Both the position numbers and the translations under genes were made by a program. The notes beneath the pieces are model-generated. The model saw only the letters and a list, made by a program, of their open reading frames with translations, ran no database searches and was not told where the DNA came from. From positions 806,001 through 870,000 of the forward strand of contig CAWIVH010000001.1 in NCBI GenBank assembly GCA_963839475.1: 64,000 bases of DNA, given 5' to 3'. This document shows, piece after piece, positions 44,699 through 52,899 of this stretch; position 1 is the first letter of the stretch, and each line of letters starts with the position of its first letter. Source of the stretch: CAWIVH01 sp963839475. GTDB lineage: Bacteria > Acidobacteriota > UBA6911.

Positions 44699-45019
44699 TC
44701 AATCAAACAGGTCGCCCAGCCAGGATTTCCTTCTCTTATAGTGGTCCCGGCCATGGTGATCGTCGTGGCCATAATGTTCACCACGGTGCCCGTCGCCATA
44801 ATAAGCATTGGGAGGATTTTCCCGGATTCTGTCCGGGTAATGGGGCGGTACGGCCGGAGGAGGCGGCTGGACGGCATTCTCGTTCATTGACTTTTCGATG
44901 ATTTTGTCCAGCTCTCCACGGTCCAGCCAGACACCTCGGCAAGCCGGGCAGTAATCGATTTCGACACCCTGACGTTCCGACATCAGAAGATCGATTTCCT
45001 TGCACACAGGACATTTCAT
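44699..45019 (-). CDS. Zinc-ribbon (zf-TFIIB-like) protein
   Basis: 106 residues. N-terminal zinc ribbon MKCPVCKEIDLLMSERQGVEIDYCPACRGVWLDRGELDKI (two CxxC pairs), Pro-rich linker, His/Asp-rich region (HRGEHYGHDDHHGRDH) and a basic/aromatic end. Members of this family are small, of unknown role; the His-rich part could bind metal. Confidence 0.85.
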   Translation of the reverse strand: MKCPVCKEIDLLMSERQGVEIDYCPACRGVWLDRGELDKIIEKSMNENAVQPPPPAVPPHYPDRIRENPPNAYYGDGHRGEHYGHDDHHGRDHYKRRKSWLGDLFD

Positions 45020-45157
45020 TCCCAGTTCCTTTCGAATTCAAAGAGACTCAAATCCAACGGACAGTCAGCGCCATCCCCACCACCAGGGAAGGGGAATGGC
45101 TCTTTGACACCATCCGATACATGCGGCTAAAGGGATTTCAAAACCGGAAGGTAGAAA

Positions 45158-45448
45158 TCAGATTCGGAAGACACAATGCAGAAGGAGCAACGAGGCCGAC
45201 GCGGGAGTGAGAATCCTCGACTGGCGGGCCGCCCATGCGCGACCGTCTGTGGACAGGTCCGCTTCGCTGAAAGAGGGTACAGGATCCTTGCGGGCGGGAG
45301 CCAATCGGGCAGATTGAAATACCGCGTACTTTTCACACCCGGGGCAGCGTTCGGTTTCCTGGCCGGCTAAATCGGGACAGAGCCCCGCCTCCCCGCAAAC
45401 TGCGAGAACGAAAAACACAAAGCCAACGGCCAGCCGGCGTTTGATCAT
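45158..45448 (-). CDS. Hypothetical small exported protein (doubtful)
   Basis: 96 residues with a signal-like N-terminus (IKRRLAVGFVFFVLAVCGEAG) followed by CPGCEKYAVFQ and a low-complexity end. No ribosome site was seen and no family was recognised. It may be a remnant of a longer gene. Listed because the signal peptide is good; otherwise the 533 bases from 45020 to 45552 hold nothing else that is recognisable. Confidence 0.3.
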   Translation of the reverse strand: MIKRRLAVGFVFFVLAVCGEAGLCPDLAGQETERCPGCEKYAVFQSARLAPARKDPVPSFSEADLSTDGRAWAARQSRILTPASASLLLLHCVFRI

Positions 45449-45552
45449 GTTCAAAGTATATCCAATCTCGATCCAAGAAACAAAAATGCCACCCCGGGCA
45501 GGGCCTTTGTCTTTAACAGTCGTAGTTCAGGCAGCTCTGAGGCCGAGGGATA

Positions 45553-46722
45553 TTATTTAAAGGCACTAAGTCCCGTAATGGCCTCACCCAGGATCAGCAT
45601 GTGGATGTCGTGGGTGCCCTCGTAGGTTTTCACCGATTCCAGATTGCACATGTGTCGGATGACCGGAAATTCGAGACTGATCCCGTTGGCCCCCAGAATG
45701 TCTCGTGACAACCTGGCGGTCTCCAGTGCTATCGCCACGTTATTGCGCTTCGCCAGAGAGGTCTGGGTATGGTGCAGTTTCGCGGCATCTTTCAGCCTGC
45801 CCAGCTGAAGGGCGAGTAGCTGGCCCTTGGTGATTTCGGTCAGCATGTAAACCAGTTTCTCCTGGACCAGCTGGAAGCCTCCGATGGGGCGGCCGAACTG
45901 GACTCGGGTCTTGGCATACTCCACGGCCTGGTGATAGCAGGCCATGGCGGCGCCAAGCACTCCCCAGGCGATTCCGTAGCGCGCCTGGTTCAGGCACATC
46001 AGGGGCGACTTGAGCCCGCGTGTGCCCGGCAGCTCATTGGCCGCGGGGATCTCGCAGTCTTCAAACAGGAGCTGCGATGTAACCGAGGCGCGAAGGGACA
46101 TTTTGTGCTTGATTTCGGGAGCTGAAAAACCGGGTGTTCCTTTTTCGACCAGGAATCCTTTGACCTCGTCTCCGGCCCTGGCCCAAACCACTGCCACGTC
46201 CGCAATGCTGCCGTTGGTGATCCAGGATTTCGCCCCGTTCAGCAGCCACCGGTCCCCCTTTTTTTCAGCTCGGGTTATCATTCCCCCGGGGTCCGAGCCG
46301 TGATCCGGCTCGGTCAGGCCGAAGCAACCGATCGCCTGGCCCGCAGCAAGTAGTGGAAGCCAGCGCTGCTTCTGATCTTCGGATCCGAAGGCAAACACGG
46401 GGTACATGACCAAAGCGCCCTGCACAGAAGCAAAGCTGCGCAGGCCGCTGTCACCCCGCTCCAGTTCCTGCATCACGAGCCCGTAAGCAACATTGTTCAT
46501 CCCCGCGCAGCCGTACTCTTCCGGGAGGTTGGCTCCGAAAAGTCCCAGCCGCGCCATTTCGGGGATGAGCTCAGTCGGGAAGGTCGCCTCCTCAAAGTGG
46601 CGGGCGGCGGAAGGCAGAACCCGATCTTCCACAAACATGCGAACGGTATCGCGCACCATCCGTTCTTCTTCGGAGAGCAGCTCGTCCACCCGGTAGAAAT
46701 CGACCCCTTTGAAGTCACTCAT
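45553..46722 (-). CDS. Acyl-CoA dehydrogenase, glutaryl-CoA dehydrogenase-like
   Basis: FAD-dependent acyl-CoA dehydrogenase, 389 residues. LFGANLPEEYGCAGMNNVAYGLVMQELERGDSGLRSFASVQGALVMYPVFAFGSEDQKQRWLPLLAAG, then CFGLTEPDHGSDPGGM, SWITNG, RVQFGRPIGGFQLVQEKL, and the C-terminal VKTYEGTHDIHMLILGEAITG with the catalytic Glu. The SVQ segment and YEGTHDIH are usual in glutaryl-CoA dehydrogenases (lysine/tryptophan catabolism), but substrate is not certain. Single gene, divergent from the serine hydrolase. Confidence 0.9.
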   Translation of the reverse strand: MSDFKGVDFYRVDELLSEEERMVRDTVRMFVEDRVLPSAARHFEEATFPTELIPEMARLGLFGANLPEEYGCAGMNNVAYGLVMQELERGDSGLRSFASVQGALVMYPVFAFGSEDQKQRWLPLLAAGQAIGCFGLTEPDHGSDPGGMITRAEKKGDRWLLNGAKSWITNGSIADVAVVWARAGDEVKGFLVEKGTPGFSAPEIKHKMSLRASVTSQLLFEDCEIPAANELPGTRGLKSPLMCLNQARYGIAWGVLGAAMACYHQAVEYAKTRVQFGRPIGGFQLVQEKLVYMLTEITKGQLLALQLGRLKDAAKLHHTQTSLAKRNNVAIALETARLSRDILGANGISLEFPVIRHMCNLESVKTYEGTHDIHMLILGEAITGLSAFK

Positions 46723-46791
46723 ATTCCTGCCCCTGCAAAAAAAGCTATCGAATGGCCGTCGTGAGCTTCACTTCCCGGCGGCCCACGCTGA

Positions 46792-46797
46792 TATAAT
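46792..46797 (+). promoter_or_regulatory. Consensus -10 box upstream of the serine hydrolase
   Basis: A perfect TATAAT 37 bases before ATG 46834. The -35 is weak (TTCACT-like, with a long spacer). Confidence 0.4.
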
Positions 46798-46833
46798 CGC
46801 ACAGATGGAATTATCCAGAACAGGGGGAGACTC

Positions 46834-48081
46834 GTGATGATCTCGCACAAGGTTCAAAAATGGCTTCTCACCCCGGCGATTCTGATCCTCTTTGCCTTGG
46901 GCACCGCGGCCGAGCCCCCTGCCACCTCCCCACCCAAGACACCGGCCAGGAGTGCGCTCGATCCGCAGACGGTTCGGAACATCGACGCCGCGGTCGCGGC
47001 GGCTGTGGAGGCTAAAGAAGTTCCCGGCGCCGTTGTGCTGGTGGGGAAGGACGGGGCCGTTGTCTTCCAGAAAGCCTACGGCAACCGTTCACTCGTGCCG
47101 TCGCGCGAAACCATGACCCTGGATACGATATTTGACATGGCTTCCCTGACCAAGGTCATGGCGACGGCACCCTGCGTCATGACCCTGGTCGATCGCGGGC
47201 TGATCCGCCTCGATGATAGGGTCAGGCGCTACCTCCCCGGTTTCAGCAGCGGAGGGCTCGAGGCGATTACAGTCCGGCAGCTGCTGACCCATTACTCCGG
47301 CCTGCGGCCCGATTTCGACTTATCGGTCCCTTGGGAGGGCTACGATTCCGCAATCCAGCTGCTTTTCAAGGAAACGACGCAAAGGGAACCTGGCAAAGAG
47401 TTCGTGTACAGCGACCTGAATTTTATCGCGCTCGGCGAAATCGTTCGGGTCGTGAGCGGAAAAACGCTGGACCAGTATGCCGCCGAGACCATCTACCGGC
47501 CGCTGGGAATGAGTAGGACGACCTTCAATCCCCCTGCCGCATGGCGCGACCGCATGGCGCCGACCGAGTCGCGTCATCGGTCGATAGCCTATTTGAAGGG
47601 GAGCGGATCGGAGGCGCAAAGGGAGGGGGTCCTTCGGGGCGAGGTTCATGACCCGACGGCGTGGCGTATGGGTGGCGTCGCCGGCCATGCCGGCCTTTTC
47701 TCCACCGCTCGCGATGTGGCCACCTATGCCTCGATGCTCCTGGCTGGAGGGCGGGGCGCCGGCGGCCGTCGAATTCTTTCCGCGCTCGCGGTTCAGGCTA
47801 TGACTACGCCTCAGTCTCCGCGAAATTCCATTTCCCTTCGCGGGCTGGGCTGGGATATCGAAACCAGCTATTCCTCACCGAGGGGGGATCTTTTCCCGGG
47901 CGGTTACGGTCATACCGGCTTTACCGGCACTTCGCTGTGGATCTGCTCGCCGGCGCGGTCATTTGTCGTGATTCTGAGCAATCGGGTTCACCCGGACGGC
48001 AAAGGCGACGCCACGCACTTGCGGGGAGTTATCGCAAACGTGGTCGCGTCAGCCGTGGGCAATTCCGTTTCAGGAAGGTAG
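46834..48081 (+). CDS. Exported serine hydrolase (beta-lactamase/class C family)
   Basis: 415 residues. Signal peptide KWLLTPAILILFALGTAAE, Pro-rich linker, then a class C beta-lactamase/D-aminopeptidase fold: SxxK in MASLTKVMATAP, YSDLNFIALGEIVRVVSGK (Tyr in the YxN position), HTGFTGTSLW (third motif). Predicted periplasmic esterase or peptidase acting on peptidoglycan or D-amino-acid substrates. GGGGGAG lies 8 bases before the ATG. Convergent with the small Cys-rich gene. Confidence 0.92.
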   Translation: MMISHKVQKWLLTPAILILFALGTAAEPPATSPPKTPARSALDPQTVRNIDAAVAAAVEAKEVPGAVVLVGKDGAVVFQKAYGNRSLVPSRETMTLDTIFDMASLTKVMATAPCVMTLVDRGLIRLDDRVRRYLPGFSSGGLEAITVRQLLTHYSGLRPDFDLSVPWEGYDSAIQLLFKETTQREPGKEFVYSDLNFIALGEIVRVVSGKTLDQYAAETIYRPLGMSRTTFNPPAAWRDRMAPTESRHRSIAYLKGSGSEAQREGVLRGEVHDPTAWRMGGVAGHAGLFSTARDVATYASMLLAGGRGAGGRRILSALAVQAMTTPQSPRNSISLRGLGWDIETSYSSPRGDLFPGGYGHTGFTGTSLWICSPARSFVVILSNRVHPDGKGDATHLRGVIANVVASAVGNSVSGR

Positions 48082-48189
48082 CCCGGCACGGCTGATTCAT
48101 GATTTGCGCAACCGTCGTCCGGAGACTTCGCGGAACAGCCCGTGAAATTGATGAGGGCTCAACGCGTCAAGCGTGGCAAAATGGTAAGG

Positions 48190-48387
48190 CTATTTCGGAT
48201 CGAAGGAGTAGCAGGCGCGCCGGAAGCGCAAAAAGGCGTGCGAGTGGTGATGGCAAGTGCCCCAGTTGCTCTGCACCTGCACAAACTGCTCTTCCGAAAT
48301 GAAGAGCTTGCAGTCCGCGCAGATGTGCTGCTTTTCGTCGATTTTGTGATCGCAAGCTTCTTTGAAGCTCGAGAATTTGTTTTCCAT
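48190..48387 (-). CDS. Small Cys/His-rich protein, possible Fe-S or zinc binding
   Basis: 65 residues, starting MENKFSSFKEACDHKIDEKQ. The C-terminal half has the spacing CADCKLF, WGTCHHHSH, RRACYSFD: a CxxC, then GxC, then AC. This resembles the small HiPIP-like domain of benzylsuccinate synthase accessory subunits, but the extra Cys and four His could equally mean zinc. GGGGGA is 4 bases before ATG 48387. Not otherwise recognised. Confidence 0.6.
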   Translation of the reverse strand: MENKFSSFKEACDHKIDEKQHICADCKLFISEEQFVQVQSNWGTCHHHSHAFLRFRRACYSFDPK

Positions 48388-48525
48388 GAAATCCCCCAGT
48401 GCCGGCAGAGGCTTCATAATGCATGGCGCTGAGGGGACTGTCAATCGGCAGTTGGCGGAGTGCACCATTTCGCCGGTGATGGTGACCTGCGGTCAAAACC
48501 GGACTATGATTTCGAGGGCTTATCC

Positions 48526-49566
48526 ATGAACCCGAATAAGACTTCGCTGCTCATCGTGGACGACGAGATCTACATCCAGGAGATTTTAAAGAGCACCCTG
48601 GAGGAAGCCGGCTTCGAATGCACGGCCGTCGGCAGCGCGGAATCGGCCGAAGCCGAACTCGCGATAAAAAACTATTCCATCGTATTTTGTGACGTCGTCA
48701 TGCCGGGAAAATCGGGCGTCGATTTCCTCCGGTCGATCCGCGCCCGTTATCCTCAAATGATTGTGGTGATGATCACGGCATTGGATACCGCCAGCAGTGC
48801 CATGGAAACCATTCGCATGGGCGCCTACGACTATATCGTGAAGCCTTTCAACCTGGAGCTCGTGATCTCGGTTGCCAACCGGGCCAAAGATAAGCTGAGG
48901 CTCGAGGCATCCAACCGCGAGTACCAGGCATACCTTCAGCAGGTGGCCGATGATCGGGCGGCCGAAACCCGGCGTCTTTTTTATTCGATGACGCAGGTCT
49001 TGATAGGGCTTCTGGAGCTCAAAGAGCCGTTCAAGGCGGGCTACCTGAAACGCATCGCGGAAATGTCCCGCTATGTCGCTCGTGAGCTGAAAATGACCGA
49101 AGACGGGGTTCGAAAAGTATACCTCGCGGCTCTCCTGCACGACATCGGGATGATCAGCGTCGAAGACATGCTCCTCACCAAGCGCGGGACATTGACCGAC
49201 AAGGAAACCGACCACATCCGCGAGCACACCTCCGTCGCCGAATCGGTGCTGAAGCCAATCCTCACCGACGACGAGGTTCTGAAATATATCCGGCATCACC
49301 ACGAGCGCTATGACGGTACGGGTTATCCCGACGGTTTGCGGGGAAATATCATTCCCCTCGGGGCGCGGATCATTTCGGTGGTTGCCGCCTTCGTCGCCAT
49401 GCAGTGGTCCAGGCCATACCGGAAGGCCTTGTCGCCGGAGGAGGCGATTGCCGAGCTCCAGCGCTGCACCCCTTCCCAATTCGACCATAACGTGGTGACG
49501 GTCTTCGCTTCCCTTTATGACCGCATATTCCGCACCATGGATAATTCCCAAATGGGGCAGCCATGA
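48526..49566 (+). CDS. Response regulator with HD-GYP domain (RpfG-like)
   Basis: 346 residues. Receiver with DDE pocket (LLIVDDEIYIQEIL) and phospho-Asp in IVFCDVVMPGKSGVDFL, Lys in YIVKPFNLEL, a helical linker, then HD-GYP with ALLHDIGMISVEDML, IREHTSVAES, IRHHHERYDGTGYPDGLRG. All metal and GYP residues are present, so an active c-di-GMP phosphodiesterase is likely. ATG 48526 (MNPNKTS) chosen. Overlaps the glycerate kinase start by 4 bases (ATGA). Confidence 0.93.
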   Translation: MNPNKTSLLIVDDEIYIQEILKSTLEEAGFECTAVGSAESAEAELAIKNYSIVFCDVVMPGKSGVDFLRSIRARYPQMIVVMITALDTASSAMETIRMGAYDYIVKPFNLELVISVANRAKDKLRLEASNREYQAYLQQVADDRAAETRRLFYSMTQVLIGLLELKEPFKAGYLKRIAEMSRYVARELKMTEDGVRKVYLAALLHDIGMISVEDMLLTKRGTLTDKETDHIREHTSVAESVLKPILTDDEVLKYIRHHHERYDGTGYPDGLRGNIIPLGARIISVVAAFVAMQWSRPYRKALSPEEAIAELQRCTPSQFDHNVVTVFASLYDRIFRTMDNSQMGQP

Positions 49567-50903
49567 ATGCGCTGCGTCAGCTCCGCAGGGACGCGTCTCA
49601 GATCTGGGGTGCCGCGCTTCATGCCGTGGATCCGGAGATCGCGGTCAGGAACTGCCTTCGCATTGACGGCACACGGCTGCTGCTTGTGAGCCGGGTCATC
49701 GGCCGGGTGCCGGGCCGTGACATCTGGGTGATTGGCGTCGGAAAAGCTTCGGCCCCTATGGCGAGGGCGCTGGAGAAGATACTCGGGAAACGGCTGTCGG
49801 GCGGAATCCTGGTCACCAAATACGGGCACGGCCTCGCTTTGAAGCGAATCCAGGTTTTGGAAGCGGGCCATCCACTCCCCGATTCCAACGGGCTGGCCGC
49901 AGCGGAGCAAATCCGGGAATTCGCGGAGCACCGGATCAAGCCAAACGACCTGGTGCTGTGTCTCCTGTCCGGAGGCGGATCCGCACTGTTGGTCTCCCCG
50001 GCACCGGGCATTTCTCTTGAAGACAAGCTCGAATGCACACGCCTGCTTCTGCGCTCCGGCGCGACCATTCACGAGATGAATGCCATCCGCAAACACCTCT
50101 CGACCCTGAAGGGGGGCGGCATGGCCCGCCTGCTGTCGCGGGCACATGTTGTATCGTTGATTCTGTCGGATGTTGTCGGCGACTCGCTGGATACGATCGC
50201 TTCAGGACCGATGGTTCCCGATTCGACCACTTTCAGGGATTGCATCGAGATTCTGAAAAAACTGAATTGCCTGGATTCGGTTCCGGTGAAAGTCAGAGCC
50301 CGGCTGGAAGCCGGGGCGGCGGGCGCCATCCCGGAGACACCCAAACCCGGCGACCCGGTCTTTCAGCTCAAGGAAAACAAAATAGTCGGGAGCAACGCTC
50401 AGGCTTGCGCGGCAGCTGCCAAAGCTGCCCGGAAACTCGGCTATCGCACTCTGGTACTTAGCACACGCATGGAAGGGGACACGAAGGAAGCCGCCGGCTT
50501 TCACATGAGCATCGCGGAGGAAATTGCCTACGGCGGTCAGCCGCTCCGCAGGCCGGCTTGCGTGCTGAGCGGTGGAGAAACCACCGTCCGGTTGACCGGA
50601 AACGGAAAAGGCGGAAGAAACCAGGAATTCGTGCTCCAGTGTGTCGCCAGGCTTGCGGGATTGAAGGCGCCTTGCGTCGTGGCAAGCGTGGGCACCGACG
50701 GGACCGACGGCCCGACGGACGCGGCCGGAGCCGTCGCGGACAATGCTTCGCTGGAGCGTTCAAAGCGGATCGATCCGCGCTTTCTCGCCGATGCCATCCA
50801 TCAAAACAACTCGTACGAGTTTTTCAAGCGCCTGGGAGACCTTATCCTGACGGGCCCCACCCGGACCAACGTGATGGACCTTCGAATCTTTCTGATCTGT
50901 TGA
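49563..50903 (+). CDS. Glycerate 2-kinase (GckA/TtuD type, MOFRL)
   Basis: 446 residues. DUF4147 N-terminus (VIGVGKASAPMARALEKILG, GILVTKYGHG, LEAGHPLPDSNG, CLLSGGGSALLVSPAPGI), then a MOFRL domain (CVLSGGETTVRLTGNGKGGRNQEFVLQ; SVGTDGTDGPTDAAGAV). Phosphorylates glycerate to 2-phosphoglycerate in serine, glyoxylate or sugar-acid catabolism. Start overlaps the HD-GYP stop as ATGA, so the two are translationally coupled; the functional reason is not apparent. Confidence 0.94.
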   Translation: MNALRQLRRDASQIWGAALHAVDPEIAVRNCLRIDGTRLLLVSRVIGRVPGRDIWVIGVGKASAPMARALEKILGKRLSGGILVTKYGHGLALKRIQVLEAGHPLPDSNGLAAAEQIREFAEHRIKPNDLVLCLLSGGGSALLVSPAPGISLEDKLECTRLLLRSGATIHEMNAIRKHLSTLKGGGMARLLSRAHVVSLILSDVVGDSLDTIASGPMVPDSTTFRDCIEILKKLNCLDSVPVKVRARLEAGAAGAIPETPKPGDPVFQLKENKIVGSNAQACAAAAKAARKLGYRTLVLSTRMEGDTKEAAGFHMSIAEEIAYGGQPLRRPACVLSGGETTVRLTGNGKGGRNQEFVLQCVARLAGLKAPCVVASVGTDGTDGPTDAAGAVADNASLERSKRIDPRFLADAIHQNNSYEFFKRLGDLILTGPTRTNVMDLRIFLIC

Positions 50904-50908
50904 GGGCT

Positions 50909-50928
50909 TCCGGGAACCCATTCCCGGA
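50909..50928. terminator. Stem-loop after the glycerate kinase
   Basis: TCCGGGAA, loop CCCA, TTCCCGGA: perfect 8-bp stem between the convergent kinase and nth genes. There is no T-run, so assignment as terminator is tentative. Confidence 0.45.
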
Positions 50929-51037
50929 GCCGCGGGCCGTGTGAGGTACCTCTCCAATTCCGGAGCTACAACAGAATCGCACATTCGATTTCGGAAGCCA
51001 CCCCGATCCCGACCCGAGTGGCGTGTGGATAAAATCT

Positions 51038-51754
51038 TCAAATGGGACCATGGAAGGGTCCGGCAGGAAAGCCCAGGGATGGGGCCTTCTCTTCGGAATT
51101 GCAGGTTTCAGCCAGCGGGCACTCGCCGCACAGCGGTTTGCGCGCTTTGCAGACCCGCCTCCCGTGATGAATCAATTGATGTGAAAAACGGATCCAGTTT
51201 TCCCTTGGAATCAGCTTCAGCAGATCCGCCTCTATTTTCCCAGCGTCCTCCTCGGAGCTGAGTTCGAGTCTCCTCGAAAGCCGGGTTACATGGGTATCGA
51301 CTACAATTCCCTCCGCTTTCCCGAACACCACCCCCAGCACTACGTTCGCGGTCTTTCGCGCGACGCCAGGGAGCTCCAATAGTGATTCCATCGTGTCGGG
51401 CACCTTGCCGCCGAAACGCTCCAGAATCATGCGGCATGCTCCTTGGAGGCTCCTGGCCTTGTTACGGAAAAAGCCGGTGGAGCGGATGTCGGACTCAAGT
51501 TCTTCAGGAGAAACGCCTGCGTAGTCTTTGGGAGTGCGGTACTTTCGGAAAAGACCGCGCGTGACCAGGTTGACCCGTTCATCGGTGCATTGGGCCGACA
51601 GGATCGTTGCGACCAGGAGCTCCAGGGCATTGCGATGCTCGAGCGCGCATTGAGCATCCGGATAGCTCTTGTCCAGTGCAGCCAGGATGGATCGAACCCG
51701 CTCGGACTGCTGTTCCTTGGTGTATCTTTTTTTGGGGGTCATGATACCGAGCAT
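51038..51754 (-). CDS. nth: Endonuclease III
   Basis: Base-excision glycosylase/AP lyase for oxidised pyrimidines. LELLVATILSAQCTDERVNLVTRGLF, HhH LPGVARKTANVVLG with catalytic Lys, VDTHVTRLSRRL with catalytic Asp, and a 4Fe-4S loop CKARKPLCGECPLAETC (C-x6-C-x2-C-x5-C). Two ATGs, 51754 and 51742, are possible; neither has a clear ribosome site. 238 residues from the first. Back-to-back with the ytxH gene. Confidence 0.95.
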   Translation of the reverse strand: MLGIMTPKKRYTKEQQSERVRSILAALDKSYPDAQCALEHRNALELLVATILSAQCTDERVNLVTRGLFRKYRTPKDYAGVSPEELESDIRSTGFFRNKARSLQGACRMILERFGGKVPDTMESLLELPGVARKTANVVLGVVFGKAEGIVVDTHVTRLSRRLELSSEEDAGKIEADLLKLIPRENWIRFSHQLIHHGRRVCKARKPLCGECPLAETCNSEEKAPSLGFPAGPFHGPI

Positions 51755-51821
51755 TATAACAGGCGAACCCGAATCCGCGCGCCATCCGGACAGGGGTTTC
51801 GGCAAGGCGGATCAATTGGGT

Positions 51822-51850
51822 TTGACATTTGAAATACCAAGTAGTAAATA
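51822..51850 (+). promoter_or_regulatory. Strong sigma-70 promoter of the ytxH-like gene
   Basis: TTGACA (51822-51827), 17 bases, TAAATA (51845-51850). A start near 51857 leaves about 33 bases before ATG 51890. Confidence 0.78.
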
Positions 51851-51889
51851 GTTGCTTTACAAAGGTTTGCTAGAAAAGAGGAGATACAC

Positions 51890-52192
51890 ATGAGCGACGA
51901 TACCGGAACTGGCGAGAAAGCACTCTATTTCGTCCTGGGCGCATTTATCGGTGCGGCAACAGCGTTGTTGCTGGCCCCGCGAAGCGGCGAGGAAACACGG
52001 AGAATCATAGCTTCAAAGGCGCGCGAAGGTGCGGACCTGGTGGCAAACAAAACCCGTACGGTTGCCGACAAGACTTCATCTTATATCGAACGAGGAAAAG
52101 GCATCCTTCAGGCACAGCGAGATCAATTGGCTGCGGCGCTTGAGGCGGGCAAGCAGGCATATTCCGAAGAAAAGGATAAGGCAAAAACTTAG
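51890..52192 (+). CDS. YtxH-domain protein
   Basis: 100 residues. One membrane-type glycine/alanine helix (ALYFVLGAFIGAATALLLAPRSGEETRR) with the typical APRSG turn, then an alpha-helical, coiled-coil-like Lys/Ala/Glu-rich tail. YtxH proteins are stress-linked membrane proteins of unclear role. AGAGGAGA precedes the ATG. The strong promoter suggests high expression. The DUF948-like gene follows after 14 bases. Confidence 0.9.
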   Translation: MSDDTGTGEKALYFVLGAFIGAATALLLAPRSGEETRRIIASKAREGADLVANKTRTVADKTSSYIERGKGILQAQRDQLAAALEAGKQAYSEEKDKAKT

Positions 52193-52206
52193 GGGCGGAC
52201 TGAGCG

Positions 52207-52719
52207 ATGGAAATCCTGATTGCAGTCTTCACGGGGATTGTGGCGGTATCCCTGCTCATTCAAAGTCTTGCACTTTGGGGAATCTATCGCTCGATTCGCA
52301 GCATCTCGATCCGGATGGATGTTTTGAGCAAGGAGATTCAGCAGTCGACTAAAAACATCTCGACGAGAATGGATGGACTGCTTATAACCATTGCCGACAT
52401 CGCAGCGGGTTTCAAGGGAATGCAGGAGAACCTTACGGCAGTCACAGCCGTGGTTCATCGCCGCGTCGTCGAACTGGATGCCTTTCTCGAGGAAACCACC
52501 GATGCGGCGCGGAAACAGATTTCGCGGTTGCAGGAAACTGTTGACAACACAACCAGGGTGGTCGAAGAGACTTTCGACCAGCTTCATGATCGAGTTCTTG
52601 CCCCAATCCATGAGATCTCAGCCATTCTCACTGGTATCAAAGTCGGGCTGGAGGTTCTCACCAGGCGCCGTGGCCGCCCGGTGAATACCTCGCGTCAGGA
52701 CGAGGAAATGTTTATCTGA
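52207..52719 (+). CDS. DUF948-like membrane-anchored coiled-coil protein
   Basis: 170 residues. N-terminal membrane helix (ILIAVFTGIVAVSLLIQSLALWGIY) followed by long amphipathic helices (ISTRMDGLLITIADIAAGFKGMQENL; RKQISRLQETVDNTTRVVEETFDQL), as in DUF948 and methyl-accepting-like signalling helices, but with no signalling tip. It forms a pair with the YtxH gene, a common combination. Confidence 0.82.
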   Translation: MEILIAVFTGIVAVSLLIQSLALWGIYRSIRSISIRMDVLSKEIQQSTKNISTRMDGLLITIADIAAGFKGMQENLTAVTAVVHRRVVELDAFLEETTDAARKQISRLQETVDNTTRVVEETFDQLHDRVLAPIHEISAILTGIKVGLEVLTRRRGRPVNTSRQDEEMFI

Positions 52720-52899
52720 TCCGGCAGTGCGGGATTCCCCCCTCCCCGCAGCAGGATTTCGCAAGGAAGTCTGGTCTGCGCAGGCGCGCCCGGCAGGTTC
52801 ATAGAGGGGGAACCACCCAATGTGGACATTATTACCGACATGATCGCGGCAACCGCCCGGCCTGGCCCGGAATGCGGGTAGCCGCCGGGCGGGCTGCCA

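Noticed and set aside
45176..45370. Plus-strand frame in the gap near 45.2 kb
   Set aside because: It has no ribosome site, no family likeness, and is antisense to another doubtful frame.
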